Part shown: piece after piece, positions 41,541-51,600 of the stretch | Layout of the letters: every line of letters starts with the position of its first letter | How positions within the stretch are numbered: the first letter of the stretch is position 1 | Source: a virus | IMG/VR virus record: IMGVR_UViG_3300037502_003888 | Location: 1 to 64,000 of that record | Direction: 5' to 3' (one strand) | Length of the DNA: 64,000 bases | Translations under genes and position numbers: made by a program | Notes under the pieces: model-generated | Told to the model about the DNA's origin: nothing | What the model saw: only the letters and a program-made list of their open reading frames with translations | Databases searched by the model: none

Positions 41541-44500
41541 ATGGCCGCGCCCGACATCCAACAACTACAGACACAGCGTACTCAACTCGAAAGTCGAGAA
41601 GCAGAATTACGGCAACAGCTCCGAGCTCTCGAAGAATCAGAAAATCCGTTGTACCGACAGCAGCGACAGCTCAATGCCCAGATCCGGGCACAGCGTACCA
41701 TAGTACAAGATCCCGCGGCCACTGCGGCACAGAAAGATGAGGCCACGGCTCGGGCCACAGAACTAGAACAACAATACAATCAAATCAACAATCAGTTACG
41801 CATCACCAATGATCAGCGAGAGGCCTTGGCCCGCCAGATCTTGGACGTCACTGATCAGCTCATATCTATTGATCGACAGATCGAAGTAGCATCGCAAGGC
41901 AGATCCACCGAGCCTGCACCTGCTGCAACAGTAAGCCAACAGGTATCGCAAGATGCCGGCGATGGTCCCACACAGCCACCACCCCAGATCACACCCGGGC
42001 CCACCAATGCTGATTCTACACCCACACTGGCGGACGGTGGCGGTGACAGTGGTACCGACGCACCTACACGCACTTTCAATCAAACACAGACCGTGGGCAG
42101 TTCCAGCGCGCCCACACCGCTGCGCATTGAAATCACCACTACCAATCGTGATGAAGAAAACGACGATGTCACTGGTGGTGAGATACCCAGCGAGACCGGG
42201 GCCCAGTTACCTCCGCCCAGAGTTTTGCCCGGCACTGCCAACACTTCGGGCACTGGGGCTTCGCGACCCGGTGCTGCCGCGGGCGAAGACACCGGTGCAC
42301 AGTTGCCGCCCAGTTCGGCCACTAGACCACCGGCCGTGACCGGAGGTCTCAGCACCGACAGCAAGATCACACCACAGCCCAACATCTTGGATAAATTTGC
42401 CAACTATACCTATCAGGCCGCGGTGTATCTCATGAGTGACGAGCAGTATCGCACTTATCTGCGCACCGGCAAGCGCACTGTGACTGGGTACAATCTCCTG
42501 TTTCAGAGCGGTGGTGCCGCAGAAAACCAAGGAGGCGCACCAGGTGCTCAGCCCCAGAGCCCACAACAGGCCGGTGCACCTGCGCAGCCCAGCAACACCC
42601 AAGGTCGCAATCCTAATTTTCCCTTGGACTACTACATTGACAGCATCACCATAGAGAATCTCCTGCCAGGCAAGAGCACACAGAGTGCGCACTCGGTGCG
42701 CGAGCTCAAATTCACTGTGGTCGAACCTGCCAACATCAGCCTCATAGACAACATCTACAAAGCCGTGCAAGAGATCAAGCCCAAGGACGCTGCTGGCGCT
42801 GTGAACTATGCCGCGGCGCACTATCTCATGGTGATACGATTCTATGGATATGATCAAAATGGTGTGATACAAAAAGTAGGAGCTGCTGACCCTGTCACAG
42901 GACAGAGTGATCCCAATGCTGTGATCGAAAAGTTCATACCGTTCAAGATCAAAGACATCGCCTGGAGTGTCAGCAACAAACTCGTGACCTATGAATTCCA
43001 ATGCGCGGTCACTGATCAGATGATCGCTCTGGGCACACGTCGCGGATCTGTGCCCGCTGATGTCGAACTCAGCGGTGGCACTGTGCGCGAGATCTTGGCA
43101 GGTGGTGTGATCTACAGCGGAACACCTGCCACCACTGAAGCACCGGGATCGGCCACCACAGCTACTTCCAACCAAACCGATGCTGAAAGTGCCAGGCTCA
43201 ATCGGCAGGCCGGCAATGCTCCGCCCACGGCCACTCGAGCGCCGCAGAAAGCCACTGCAGCGCCCAGTAAAACCGCCATCAAACAAGGGCTGATGCAGGC
43301 CATGAATGACATGCAGAAGCAACTGGTAAAAGATGGAGTGTACGAAGTGGCCGACGAGTATGTGCTGGAGTTCGCTCCTGGGGCTGAAAGCATAGCCGAT
43401 GCCACCATTACCAAACCCGGTGAAAAAACCGACAAGAGCCAGACTCCCGTGGGGCCCGCGCCCAGCCAGCAAGCCAGTACCTTGAGTCCTGACAAACAGA
43501 GCATGGCCTCTACAGCGCGCAATCAGACCATAGTGGCTGGCATGCAACTGATACAGGCCATTGACATCGTGGTTCGCAACAGCAACTACATCACCAATCA
43601 AGCGCAGGTACAGATACGTGATGACACCAGCGGGAGCCAGACCAATCCCGCCAGTGGACGCAAAGGTGTGAATTGGTTCAATGTCACGTTCCGTGCAGAA
43701 CCTCTCAAGTATGACAACAAGCGCAATGACTATGCCTATCGGGTCACTTACATCGTCAGCGTGTTTCCAGTGCAGGATTTTTTGAGTCTCTACTTCCCGC
43801 TGCCACTGTTCCGTGGCCTGCACAAGAGCTATCCCTACTGGTTTACTGGTATCAACACCGCGGTGCTGGACTACACCGCGACCTTCAACAAACTGTACAG
43901 TCTCACTGTGACCAGCAGCACTCCCAACTTTGATGCTTTGGCCAAAACACGTGAAAAATACACCTCCAACATGCGTGACATGGCTTTTTTCCAGTACCAG
44001 GCTCGCAGCACTGAAAGCCAACAGAACACACAGAGCAAGGCCAACGAGTTAGCAGCCAACGCCGCGGAATATCTCTACAACACCAGCGACAATGCCAACG
44101 CCAAGCTGCGCATCTTGGGAGATCCTGCCTGGATCGCACAGGGCAGTTTCACCGGTGCTGTCAGCGCAGAGACATTTACCTACAGTCCATTCCTGCCCGA
44201 TGGTACCATAAATTTTGACAGCAATGATGTGTTGTTTGAGATAGTGTGGCAGAGGCCCGAAGATTATGATATCAACACTGGTCTCGCGGATCCCTACAGC
44301 CGTACCAGCAAGCTCTATGGAGATCGACAGCCCCGGCAGAGCGTGGTATATCGAGCCACCACCGTGGAAAGCGAATTCCGTCAAGGGCGATTTGAACAGA
44401 CAGTGAATGGCACCCTGTACCAATTTCCCTTGCCCGATGGTCGCAACGCAGCTCCGGCAGTGTATCGCGGTACTCAGACCGAGGGCGACGAAGGCGAAGC

Positions 44501-45050
44501 ACAGGCACGACAGAACTTTGCACAACAGCAAGCCCAGGCCCAGGGAGTCAATCGAGCCAACGCGGCTTCGCCTAGCTCGTTGGCAGCAGCGTCGGCTGCT
44601 GTGGGTGCTGCCGGAGCAGCAGTGAATGCCTTGCCTGGTGCTGTGGCTCGTGGGGTCACGGACTTGGCGGGTGCCATACCTTCACCGGCCATCATTCCTG
44701 GATTCAGTGAAGCAGCCAGGATCGCTGGCTATGGCAATCCCGGAGCTATCAGCACACCGATCCCGGGTGCTGTGAATCTCTTGGGCGTGGCTGCCAGCAC
44801 AGCTCGGACGCCGGGAGCGGGCTTGCCATCAGTGTTGCCCAGTTTGCCGCCTGCGGCACCCTCCAGCAACGGACAGAACGTGGGACTGGCTCCCCAGGAC
44901 ATCCAAGAAGCCGAGCGCATACAGGCCGAATCCGGCGATGCACAGGCCATAACTCCGCAACAGGTAGCCAATAACCGGCTAATTAACGAGAGACTGAGCA
45001 GCGTGTTTGGACAGCCCAGTCGCCCGCAAACCATAGCGAGAGAAACCTAA
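41541..45050 (+). CDS. Large baseplate-hub-associated structural protein
   Basis: 1169 residues. Residues 1-120 are coiled coil (RTQLESREAELRQQLRALEE, ATELEQQYNQINNQLRITND). Residues about 120-290 are Pro/Thr/Gly-rich linker. A folded region then has DYYIDSITIENLLPGKSTQS, FTVVEPANISLIDNIYKAVQ, AHYLMVIRFYGYD, FIPFKIKDIAWSVSNKLVTY and, after about 720, YIVSVFPVQDFLSLYFPLPL with KSYPYWFTGINTAVLDY. The C-terminal 200 residues are an Ala/Pro tail. It is a conserved giant of aquatic T4-like phages between gp53 and gp5, of unknown exact role; a hub or gp27-like function would fit its place. No T4 equivalent is identified by sequence. Confidence 0.65.
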   Translation: MAAPDIQQLQTQRTQLESREAELRQQLRALEESENPLYRQQRQLNAQIRAQRTIVQDPAATAAQKDEATARATELEQQYNQINNQLRITNDQREALARQILDVTDQLISIDRQIEVASQGRSTEPAPAATVSQQVSQDAGDGPTQPPPQITPGPTNADSTPTLADGGGDSGTDAPTRTFNQTQTVGSSSAPTPLRIEITTTNRDEENDDVTGGEIPSETGAQLPPPRVLPGTANTSGTGASRPGAAAGEDTGAQLPPSSATRPPAVTGGLSTDSKITPQPNILDKFANYTYQAAVYLMSDEQYRTYLRTGKRTVTGYNLLFQSGGAAENQGGAPGAQPQSPQQAGAPAQPSNTQGRNPNFPLDYYIDSITIENLLPGKSTQSAHSVRELKFTVVEPANISLIDNIYKAVQEIKPKDAAGAVNYAAAHYLMVIRFYGYDQNGVIQKVGAADPVTGQSDPNAVIEKFIPFKIKDIAWSVSNKLVTYEFQCAVTDQMIALGTRRGSVPADVELSGGTVREILAGGVIYSGTPATTEAPGSATTATSNQTDAESARLNRQAGNAPPTATRAPQKATAAPSKTAIKQGLMQAMNDMQKQLVKDGVYEVADEYVLEFAPGAESIADATITKPGEKTDKSQTPVGPAPSQQASTLSPDKQSMASTARNQTIVAGMQLIQAIDIVVRNSNYITNQAQVQIRDDTSGSQTNPASGRKGVNWFNVTFRAEPLKYDNKRNDYAYRVTYIVSVFPVQDFLSLYFPLPLFRGLHKSYPYWFTGINTAVLDYTATFNKLYSLTVTSSTPNFDALAKTREKYTSNMRDMAFFQYQARSTESQQNTQSKANELAANAAEYLYNTSDNANAKLRILGDPAWIAQGSFTGAVSAETFTYSPFLPDGTINFDSNDVLFEIVWQRPEDYDINTGLADPYSRTSKLYGDRQPRQSVVYRATTVESEFRQGRFEQTVNGTLYQFPLPDGRNAAPAVYRGTQTEGDEGEAQARQNFAQQQAQAQGVNRANAASPSSLAAASAAVGAAGAAVNALPGAVARGVTDLAGAIPSPAIIPGFSEAARIAGYGNPGAISTPIPGAVNLLGVAASTARTPGAGLPSVLPSLPPAAPSSNGQNVGLAPQDIQEAERIQAESGDAQAITPQQVANNRLINERLSSVFGQPSRPQTIARET

Positions 45051-45053
45051 CAC

Positions 45054-46556
45054 ATGGCACAAGAAATACAACGCAGCCGGGGCCGGCCCAGTAACTATCG
45101 CCAAGATCGCGGTGGCATGTCCGCTGAGTATGGACCGTTTTTTGGCAAAGTCAAAAACAACGTAGACCCCACACGACAGGGCAGGCTGCAGGTCTATATC
45201 GAGACCTTTGCTGATGGCGATCCTGAAGATGACAGCAAGTGGGTCACGGTGAGCTACATGCCACCGTTTTATGGTGCGACTCCCCCAAATCTATCAGCCA
45301 ACACTGGCGCAGGAACGTTTGCGCAGAACCAGTGCAGCTACGGCATGTGGTTTACTCCGCCTGACATTGGGCTGACTGTGGTATGCGTTTTCGTCAACGG
45401 TGACCGTAATCTCGGTTACTACATCGGCGTGGTACCCGAAAACGGTATCACACACATGATACCAGCCATTGGTGCCGAAGCCAACTATATCAGCAGCAAT
45501 CCAAACCAAGACACATATTTCGCCGACGCACCCTTGATGCCTGTGACCGAAATCAACAGCAGCAACGAACGGTTTGACAATGCGTCGCGGTTCTATGATC
45601 AAGAAAAACCCATACACTCGGTCGTGGCCAGTGCCATGTTCCAGCAAGGCATCTCCAAGGACACAGAACGTGGACCCATACAGAGCTCAAGCCAGCGCGA
45701 AAGTCCGTCTGCGGTGTTTGGTATTTCCACGCCTGGTGTGGCCATATATCAAGGCGGTCTCAAACCTTCAGACATCCGGGAACGGCTCAACAGCGGTGCC
45801 GTGAAACCACAGGACGTATCGGTGATAGGCCGCATGGGTGGGCATACCTTGGTCATGGACGATGGTGACATCGACGGGCGCAACCAGTTGTTTCGTTTGC
45901 GCACCGCCAAGGGCCATCAGATCATGATGAATGACAGCAACAATTTCATCCACATCATACATGCCAACGGTCAGACCTGGATCGAGTTAGGTGTAGAAGG
46001 CACTGTGGATGTTTTCAGCACCAACAGCGTGAACGTACACACCAATGGTGACATCAACATGCATGCTGATCGTGACATCAACATGTTCGCTGGTCGAGAC
46101 ATCAAGGTCAAAGCCAAGCGCCATATCATCACCGAAGCTGACGTAGACTATCGACTCACTGCCAAGAATGACATGAGATTCTGGAGCAAAAACACCATTG
46201 GTGTCAAGGCCGATGGCACTCTGGCCATTCAGAGTGCAGATGGCAGCTGGAACGGTGGGTCTGCACTGAAGTTCACGGCTGGAGGCATTGACCTCAACGG
46301 GCCTGCAGCACCTGCGGTGCCCACACCACAGCCCATACAGAAAAAGCTCATGGACAACACCAAGTTTGACACCAGCAAGGGCTGGATCGTTGACAAGAAC
46401 AAATTAGAAAGCATCGTGGATCGCGCGCCCACGCATGAACCATGGCCCTATCACAATCTAGGCGTGGACACGCAGACCAGTCTAGAGACCGGACAACCCA
46501 CGCCACCGCCCGGCGCGCCAGCAGTGCCAGCCGGGGTCAACATCAGGCGAGACTGA
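45054..46556 (+). CDS. 5: Baseplate hub/spike protein gp5, no lysozyme domain visible
   Basis: 500 residues. The OB-fold at about 20-150 (EYGPFFGKVKNNVDPTRQGR, then LQVYIETFADGDPEDDSKWV, SYMPPFYGATPPNL and CSYGMWFTPPDIGLTVVCVF) is characteristic. A segment of about 100-120 residues follows, then RMGGHTLVMDDGDIDGRNQL and FRLRTAKGHQIMMNDSNNF. From about 310 to 375 are beta-helix octads (INMHADRDINMFAGRDIKVK) that form the cell-puncturing needle. In T4 gp5 a lysozyme domain sits between OB-fold and beta-helix; the equivalent stretch here shows no lysozyme motifs. The M15 domain of the tape measure may take over peptidoglycan cutting. A Pro-rich C-terminus follows. Confidence 0.9.
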   Translation: MAQEIQRSRGRPSNYRQDRGGMSAEYGPFFGKVKNNVDPTRQGRLQVYIETFADGDPEDDSKWVTVSYMPPFYGATPPNLSANTGAGTFAQNQCSYGMWFTPPDIGLTVVCVFVNGDRNLGYYIGVVPENGITHMIPAIGAEANYISSNPNQDTYFADAPLMPVTEINSSNERFDNASRFYDQEKPIHSVVASAMFQQGISKDTERGPIQSSSQRESPSAVFGISTPGVAIYQGGLKPSDIRERLNSGAVKPQDVSVIGRMGGHTLVMDDGDIDGRNQLFRLRTAKGHQIMMNDSNNFIHIIHANGQTWIELGVEGTVDVFSTNSVNVHTNGDINMHADRDINMFAGRDIKVKAKRHIITEADVDYRLTAKNDMRFWSKNTIGVKADGTLAIQSADGSWNGGSALKFTAGGIDLNGPAAPAVPTPQPIQKKLMDNTKFDTSKGWIVDKNKLESIVDRAPTHEPWPYHNLGVDTQTSLETGQPTPPPGAPAVPAGVNIRRD

Positions 46557-46557
46557 C

Positions 46558-48192
46558 ATGAGCCAATACACGTTTAGTTTGCCTTCAACAGGTGGCACTG
46601 GTGGGTTTGATGCCATAGACAATCCCGCACCCACTGCAGCCACGGCCACTGAACTGGTATACACTGGCAATGATGAACTGGTGTGGGACAGGGTCAACAG
46701 CACTAGGTTGCGCCGCGGTCTCCCGGGACTGGCGGCCATTGGATACCCCAGGCCTGCGGTCAATCCCACGGTGGCTCCCGCAGGAGTAGAAACTTTTACA
46801 ATACAAGGTCCTCCGGGATTGACCGAGGCGCAGGCACGGCAGATTTTTGAACAGCAAAACCAAGCCGGTAGCCTGGTGGGATTACGGCCTGGCAACAACG
46901 TCAATGCCTTTACACAGGCCGCGGGCGGTCTGCCTGGAGCCATAGGACAAGTCTCGCAGGCATCAGCCGGGGTGGGCGGATACAGCTACGGAAGCCTCGG
47001 TGGTGTGTTGAACAGCAACGGCACATCCGCATCAGCCCTGGCACAAACCATTTCCAGTGGCCTCACGCCCACTGGGGCATCGGTGTTGACCGGGGTAACT
47101 GGTATCATCAGCAGCACGCCGGTGACCAATGGTATCAACACTGCTGACTTTGCGCTGCAGGCTCCGGCCGTGGCCAGCATCAGTGGTTTATCTGAGGTAG
47201 ACGTGAGATCCACCATGGCACAGGCCAGCAAATTAGCGGGGCAAGGTGCGGATGCTGTGAGCAACACCCTGGGCGTAGGCAAATACGGCATGGACGCCAC
47301 ACAGCTAGAAGCCGCGGGATTGGTCAAAGCTGGAACCGCTGCATCTTTCCTAGCACAAGGAGCCAATAGCCTGACTTCGGTACTGAGCAGTCCTGCTGTG
47401 TGGACGGGCAAAAACGGTGTCAACAGTTTGACTAATTTCTTGTCATCGCCCAGCAAGCAAGATCTCAGTTTTGAAAGCCTCATGAGCGCAGGGCTAGAAG
47501 CCCTCAAGGGACTGGGAGCGCCCCTGGCAGCACTGTCTCCGGGCAGTTTGGCCGGAGTGGCCATCAACGCAGCCAAGAGTGTGACTGATACCCTGTCCTG
47601 GGCCACAGGCGCCGCGCTGCCAGCCGGGGTCAAAAGCGCCTTTGATACCGCAGCACGCGACGGCAGCTACGCAGCCAACTTTGCACAGACCAAACTCAAT
47701 TACAGCATGCTGCAGGAAGCTCCGGCCCTGCCGGCCATACAGACCTGCGATCGACAGACCGTGGATGCTGCATCAGAACGCGTGGTGGGCAACGAAAAAG
47801 TACCCGAGGTCAGCTACACCGAACCGGTGCCTGAACTGGGAGTCAGCGAGCTTACTCGTAGATTCGGCAACGGTGTGTCTTTCCTGGAACGTGTCACTGA
47901 CGAAGCCCTGGCAGCAGCACGCTCAGCCAATCAAGCCATCGCTGCGGGCAATCCTGCTGGTGCATTTGAGTACATCAACCGATTGACCCTGCTGCAGGCA
48001 GATTTGTCAGCGGCCAGTGGCAAGTTCCTGGAACGCCAGCGCAACGCTGAGGCGCTGGATCCGCCGGCCACAGATCTCGCCAATCAATACACCAAACTGC
48101 GCGAAGAAGCCGAAAACTTTACCAAGACCATAGAAAATGTCATAGCCCAGTTGCGCGAGCGAGCCACAGCAGCAGCGGCTGCGACACCATAA
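46558..48192 (+). CDS. Virion structural protein, hub neighbourhood
   Basis: 544 residues, start one base after the gp5 stop. The first 130 residues are Gly/Pro/Ala-rich. The middle (about 200-300) has ISGLSEVDVRSTMAQASKLA, then GKYGMDATQLEAAGLVKAGT and LSSPAVWTGKNGVNSLTNFL. The K-Y-G-x-x-x-x-Q-L-E-x-A-G and S-P-x-V-W-T-G-K-x-G-V blocks are found in other tailed-phage hub or spike proteins. Residues about 400-540 are coiled coil (GNGVSFLERVTDEALAAARS and AEALDPPATDLANQYTKLRE). No enzyme motif. Its place between gp5 and gp25 suggests a spike or hub accessory protein. The T4 counterpart is not evident. Confidence 0.6.
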   Translation: MSQYTFSLPSTGGTGGFDAIDNPAPTAATATELVYTGNDELVWDRVNSTRLRRGLPGLAAIGYPRPAVNPTVAPAGVETFTIQGPPGLTEAQARQIFEQQNQAGSLVGLRPGNNVNAFTQAAGGLPGAIGQVSQASAGVGGYSYGSLGGVLNSNGTSASALAQTISSGLTPTGASVLTGVTGIISSTPVTNGINTADFALQAPAVASISGLSEVDVRSTMAQASKLAGQGADAVSNTLGVGKYGMDATQLEAAGLVKAGTAASFLAQGANSLTSVLSSPAVWTGKNGVNSLTNFLSSPSKQDLSFESLMSAGLEALKGLGAPLAALSPGSLAGVAINAAKSVTDTLSWATGAALPAGVKSAFDTAARDGSYAANFAQTKLNYSMLQEAPALPAIQTCDRQTVDAASERVVGNEKVPEVSYTEPVPELGVSELTRRFGNGVSFLERVTDEALAAARSANQAIAAGNPAGAFEYINRLTLLQADLSAASGKFLERQRNAEALDPPATDLANQYTKLREEAENFTKTIENVIAQLRERATAAAAATP

Positions 48193-48199
48193 GTACAGC

Positions 48200-48574
48200 A
48201 TGACCACCTTTATCGGTTTCAACACCATCAATCAGTTCAAGAAATTCACGCTGACTGATTTTGAGCTCATCAAGCGTGATCTCATCAATGCCTTTAACAT
48301 ACGCCAGGGTGAACTGCCCGGCAGGCCCAGTTACGGCACTGTGATGTGGGACTTCCTGTTTGAAAATCAGCTCAGCCAACTGCAGACTGACATCGAGCGC
48401 GAGATACAGCGTGTGGTGGGCGGCGATCCACGAGTGCAGGTCGATCAGCTGGTGGTTTATCCACAAGAAAACGGCATCCTGGTACAGCTGGAAGTCAGCA
48501 CGGTCAATGGCGTAAATGCTGAAATACTCAGTGTATTTTTTGATCTGCAGACGCGCCAAGCCAGTTACATCTAA
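48200..48574 (+). CDS. 25: Baseplate wedge subunit gp25
   Basis: 124 residues (T4 gp25 has 132). It matches the GPW/gp25 family: FTLTDFELIKRDLINAFNIR, QGELPGRPSYGTVMWDFLFE and NQLSQLQTDIEREIQRVVGG. The E-x-P-x-x-P-x-[YF]-G motif and W-D-x-[LI]-F-E are the hallmarks. It is the wedge protein that starts sheath polymerisation, acting with gp53 and gp6 in the inner baseplate. It follows the preceding stop by 7 bases and is separated from gp6 by a 51-base gap with a late promoter. Confidence 0.95.
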   Translation: MTTFIGFNTINQFKKFTLTDFELIKRDLINAFNIRQGELPGRPSYGTVMWDFLFENQLSQLQTDIEREIQRVVGGDPRVQVDQLVVYPQENGILVQLEVSTVNGVNAEILSVFFDLQTRQASYI

Positions 48575-48594
48575 ACTGCGCGGTTTTTAGCCAA

Positions 48595-48602
48595 AATAAA
48601 TA
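48595..48602 (+). promoter_or_regulatory. Late promoter AATAAATA
   Basis: Plus-strand AATAAATA 23 bases before the ATG of gp6 at 48626, in the only sizeable gap of the baseplate operon. A short GC hairpin with a T-run lies just upstream, at about 48575-48588. Confidence 0.6.
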
Positions 48603-48625
48603 ATCCATACACAAGGCGATGACCC

Positions 48626-51600
48626 ATGGCAGAGACCACTAGACAGACCGCGATATTTGGGGTAGAAGACTGGAAACAGATCTACCAGACCTATCGCGAA
48701 GCCGATTTCCAGAGCTATGATTTTGAAACTCTGCGCAAAAGTTTTGTTGATTATCTCCGCCTCTACTATCCCGAGACTTTCAATGACTACATCGAAAGTT
48801 CAGAATTCATTGCTCTCTTGGATGTCATAGCATTCATGGGCCAGAGCCTGGCCTTCAGGACTGATCTCAACACACGAGAAAACTACATCGACACCGCAGA
48901 ACGTCGGGACAGCGTGGTGCGCTTGGCCAACCTAGTGAGTTACACTGCCAAACGCAATACCTCAGCCGAAGGATTCCTCAAGGTATTCAATGTCAGCACC
49001 ACAGAAAATGTAGTGGATTACAACGGGGTGAACCTCAGCAATGTCACCGTGGATTGGAATGATCCCACGAACCCCGACTGGCAAGAGCAGTTCACTGCCA
49101 TCATCAATGCAGCGATGGTCAACAGCCAGAAAGTGGGTCGCCCCGGCAATCGCCAGACCATACTGGGTGTGCGCACCGACGAATATGCCATTAACCTGGT
49201 ACCAGGATTCCTGCCAGTGATACCCTACAGCTCTGTGGTGGATGGTATCAACATGCCGTTTGAAGCCATGAGTTCCAGCACCGTGGGTGAGAACTATGTG
49301 TATGAAACCGCGCCCCGAGCAGGCAGCGCTTTCAACATGCTTTACCGTGATGATCAGTTGGGATTTGCCAGTGCTGACACCGGATACTTCTTTTTGTTCA
49401 AGCAAGGCACCCTGCAGAATCAAGATTTCAATCTAGCAGAGCGCATAGCCAATCGCACAGTTGACATCAACATCGAAGGTATCAACAATCAAGACCGTTG
49501 GTTGTTCCAACTGGACGACGTGGGCACAGTGAATCGCGAGTGGCAATTTGTAGAAAACATCTATGCCGCAGCAGCCGAACAGAACCAGCAGTTGCGTCCT
49601 ATCTACAGCGTGACCAGCCGCAGCAATGATCAGATCACTTTGGTGTTTGGTGATGGTGTGTTCAGCGAGATCCCTGTGGGTACCTTCCGGGCCTATGTGC
49701 GAGCCAGCAATGGTCTGCAGTACATCATCAACCCCGAAGAGATGCAGAACGTAGTGCTGCCCATCAGCTACATCAGCCGCAACGGCAATCTCGAGACCAT
49801 CACGTTTACCTGTGGTATCACTCGCCCGGTCAGCAACAGCCAGTCCCGCGAAAGTCTCGATGCCATCAAGCAACGTGCTCCAGCCAGATACTACACACAA
49901 AATCGCATGGTCAATGGCGAGGACTACAATCTGTTTCCGTTCACGGCCTACAACAGCATCATCAAGAGCAAGGCCCTGAATCGTGCCAGTATCGGGACCA
50001 GTCGATATCTAGATCTTGTAGACAACACCGGCAAGTACAGCAGCACCAATATCTTTGGCAGTGATGGTGGACTGTGGCGCAACGATATCACGCCCACTAT
50101 ACTGTTCAGTTGGACCAATCGCAACGAGATATCAGATCTCCTCAGCAACCAAGTGGTTCCGGGACTGGCCCAGGCCGTGGTGAATCAATTCTACTATGCC
50201 AATTTTCCACGCAAGCTGGTCAATCTCTTGGACTTCAGTTGTTCGGCCACATATTCTGGGGTCACCAGCGGCACAGTGGAAACCACCAGCACAGACTTCG
50301 CACGCTATGCACAAGTGGGAGACACAGTGGTATTCACCGGCACTGTGGCCGGCGGACTCATAGCAGATCTCACCTACTTCATACGATCCATATCCACGGT
50401 CACTACACAGACACCGTCGGGACCCACATACACCACAAATTTTTCTGTGAGCACTGCAGTGAATGGTGACCCCATAGTTCTCACCAGTACCGTGGCCACT
50501 ATGCCAGCCACGCTGACCCTCAGCACTGCCAACACCACATGGCAACAGAGCACCACGCTGGCCAACGAAACCACAGGTTACTTCGAAAACTCCGCAGGTG
50601 CGCCTATCAGCGTAGGTAGCACTGTGACCACAGTGTTTGAGTTCGTGGCTGTGGGTTCGTTGATACGTTTCATACCACCCACGGGTTACTTTTTTGATCG
50701 CAACAACAGACTGCAGGTAGGCACGCCCACGAGGCCCGACGAGCGCCTTGAGATCTGGGCTGCACCGCAGCGTGTGGTGGGCGATGGCAGCAACGATGGG
50801 CAAGGCAATCTCGATGATGGGTCGGGTCCAGTTACACTCAACAACTTTGTGCCCACTGGAGCCATAGTAGACACCATCATACCTCTGTTCATCACAGATA
50901 TTCCGCTGTCGGTGCAGTCACTGATGGCCGAACAGATTGAGTTGTTTCGCAACTTTGGCATAGGCTACGACAACGACGGCAGCATCACTGGCACACCTTA
51001 CAGCTGGTATATCATCACCAGCACCAATCTAGCCCAAGATGCTCCCTGGAGCCAGGCCTTTGCTGGCAATACTTCAGGCACCAACAAAGATGCATCATGG
51101 ATGGTACAGTTCATAGTCCAGAACCAAAACTACACTGTGAGCTTCCGTGGTCTGGCCTACTACTTCGGATCAGTGCTGCAGACGAGATTTTTCTACTATG
51201 ATGGCGGACAGATCTACGACAGTCGCACTGGCACAGTGATCCGCGACTATATCAATGTGTTGGCCGTGAACACCCAGCCCGACAGCACTGAAAATTTGCG
51301 CAGCGATATCTTCATGACCATCACTGGACAACCGGTAGAGAGTGATGGCTATGTGGATGACTTCCAGGTGCTGGTGGGATTCCGCGACAGCGACAACGAT
51401 GGTGTGCCGGACAATCCTGACTTTTTTGATGAGATCGTGGCGCCGGATGCCAATCCCACTGACAAGCTGGTGTTCTTCCAGCGCATCGTGGATTTTGACA
51501 ATCTCCAGAGATATGTGTTGGTCGAACCCGACGTGGTCAACACCGATTATGCCACACTGGACGATGTGGAGTTGGTGAAATCTGAATGGTCACCAGGACA

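Noticed and set aside
42207-44021. 604-residue minus-strand ORF opposite the large hub-associated gene
   Set aside because: The plus-strand gene has overlapping baseplate neighbours and recognisable blocks. The antisense frame is composition-driven, low in structure and has no ribosome binding site.
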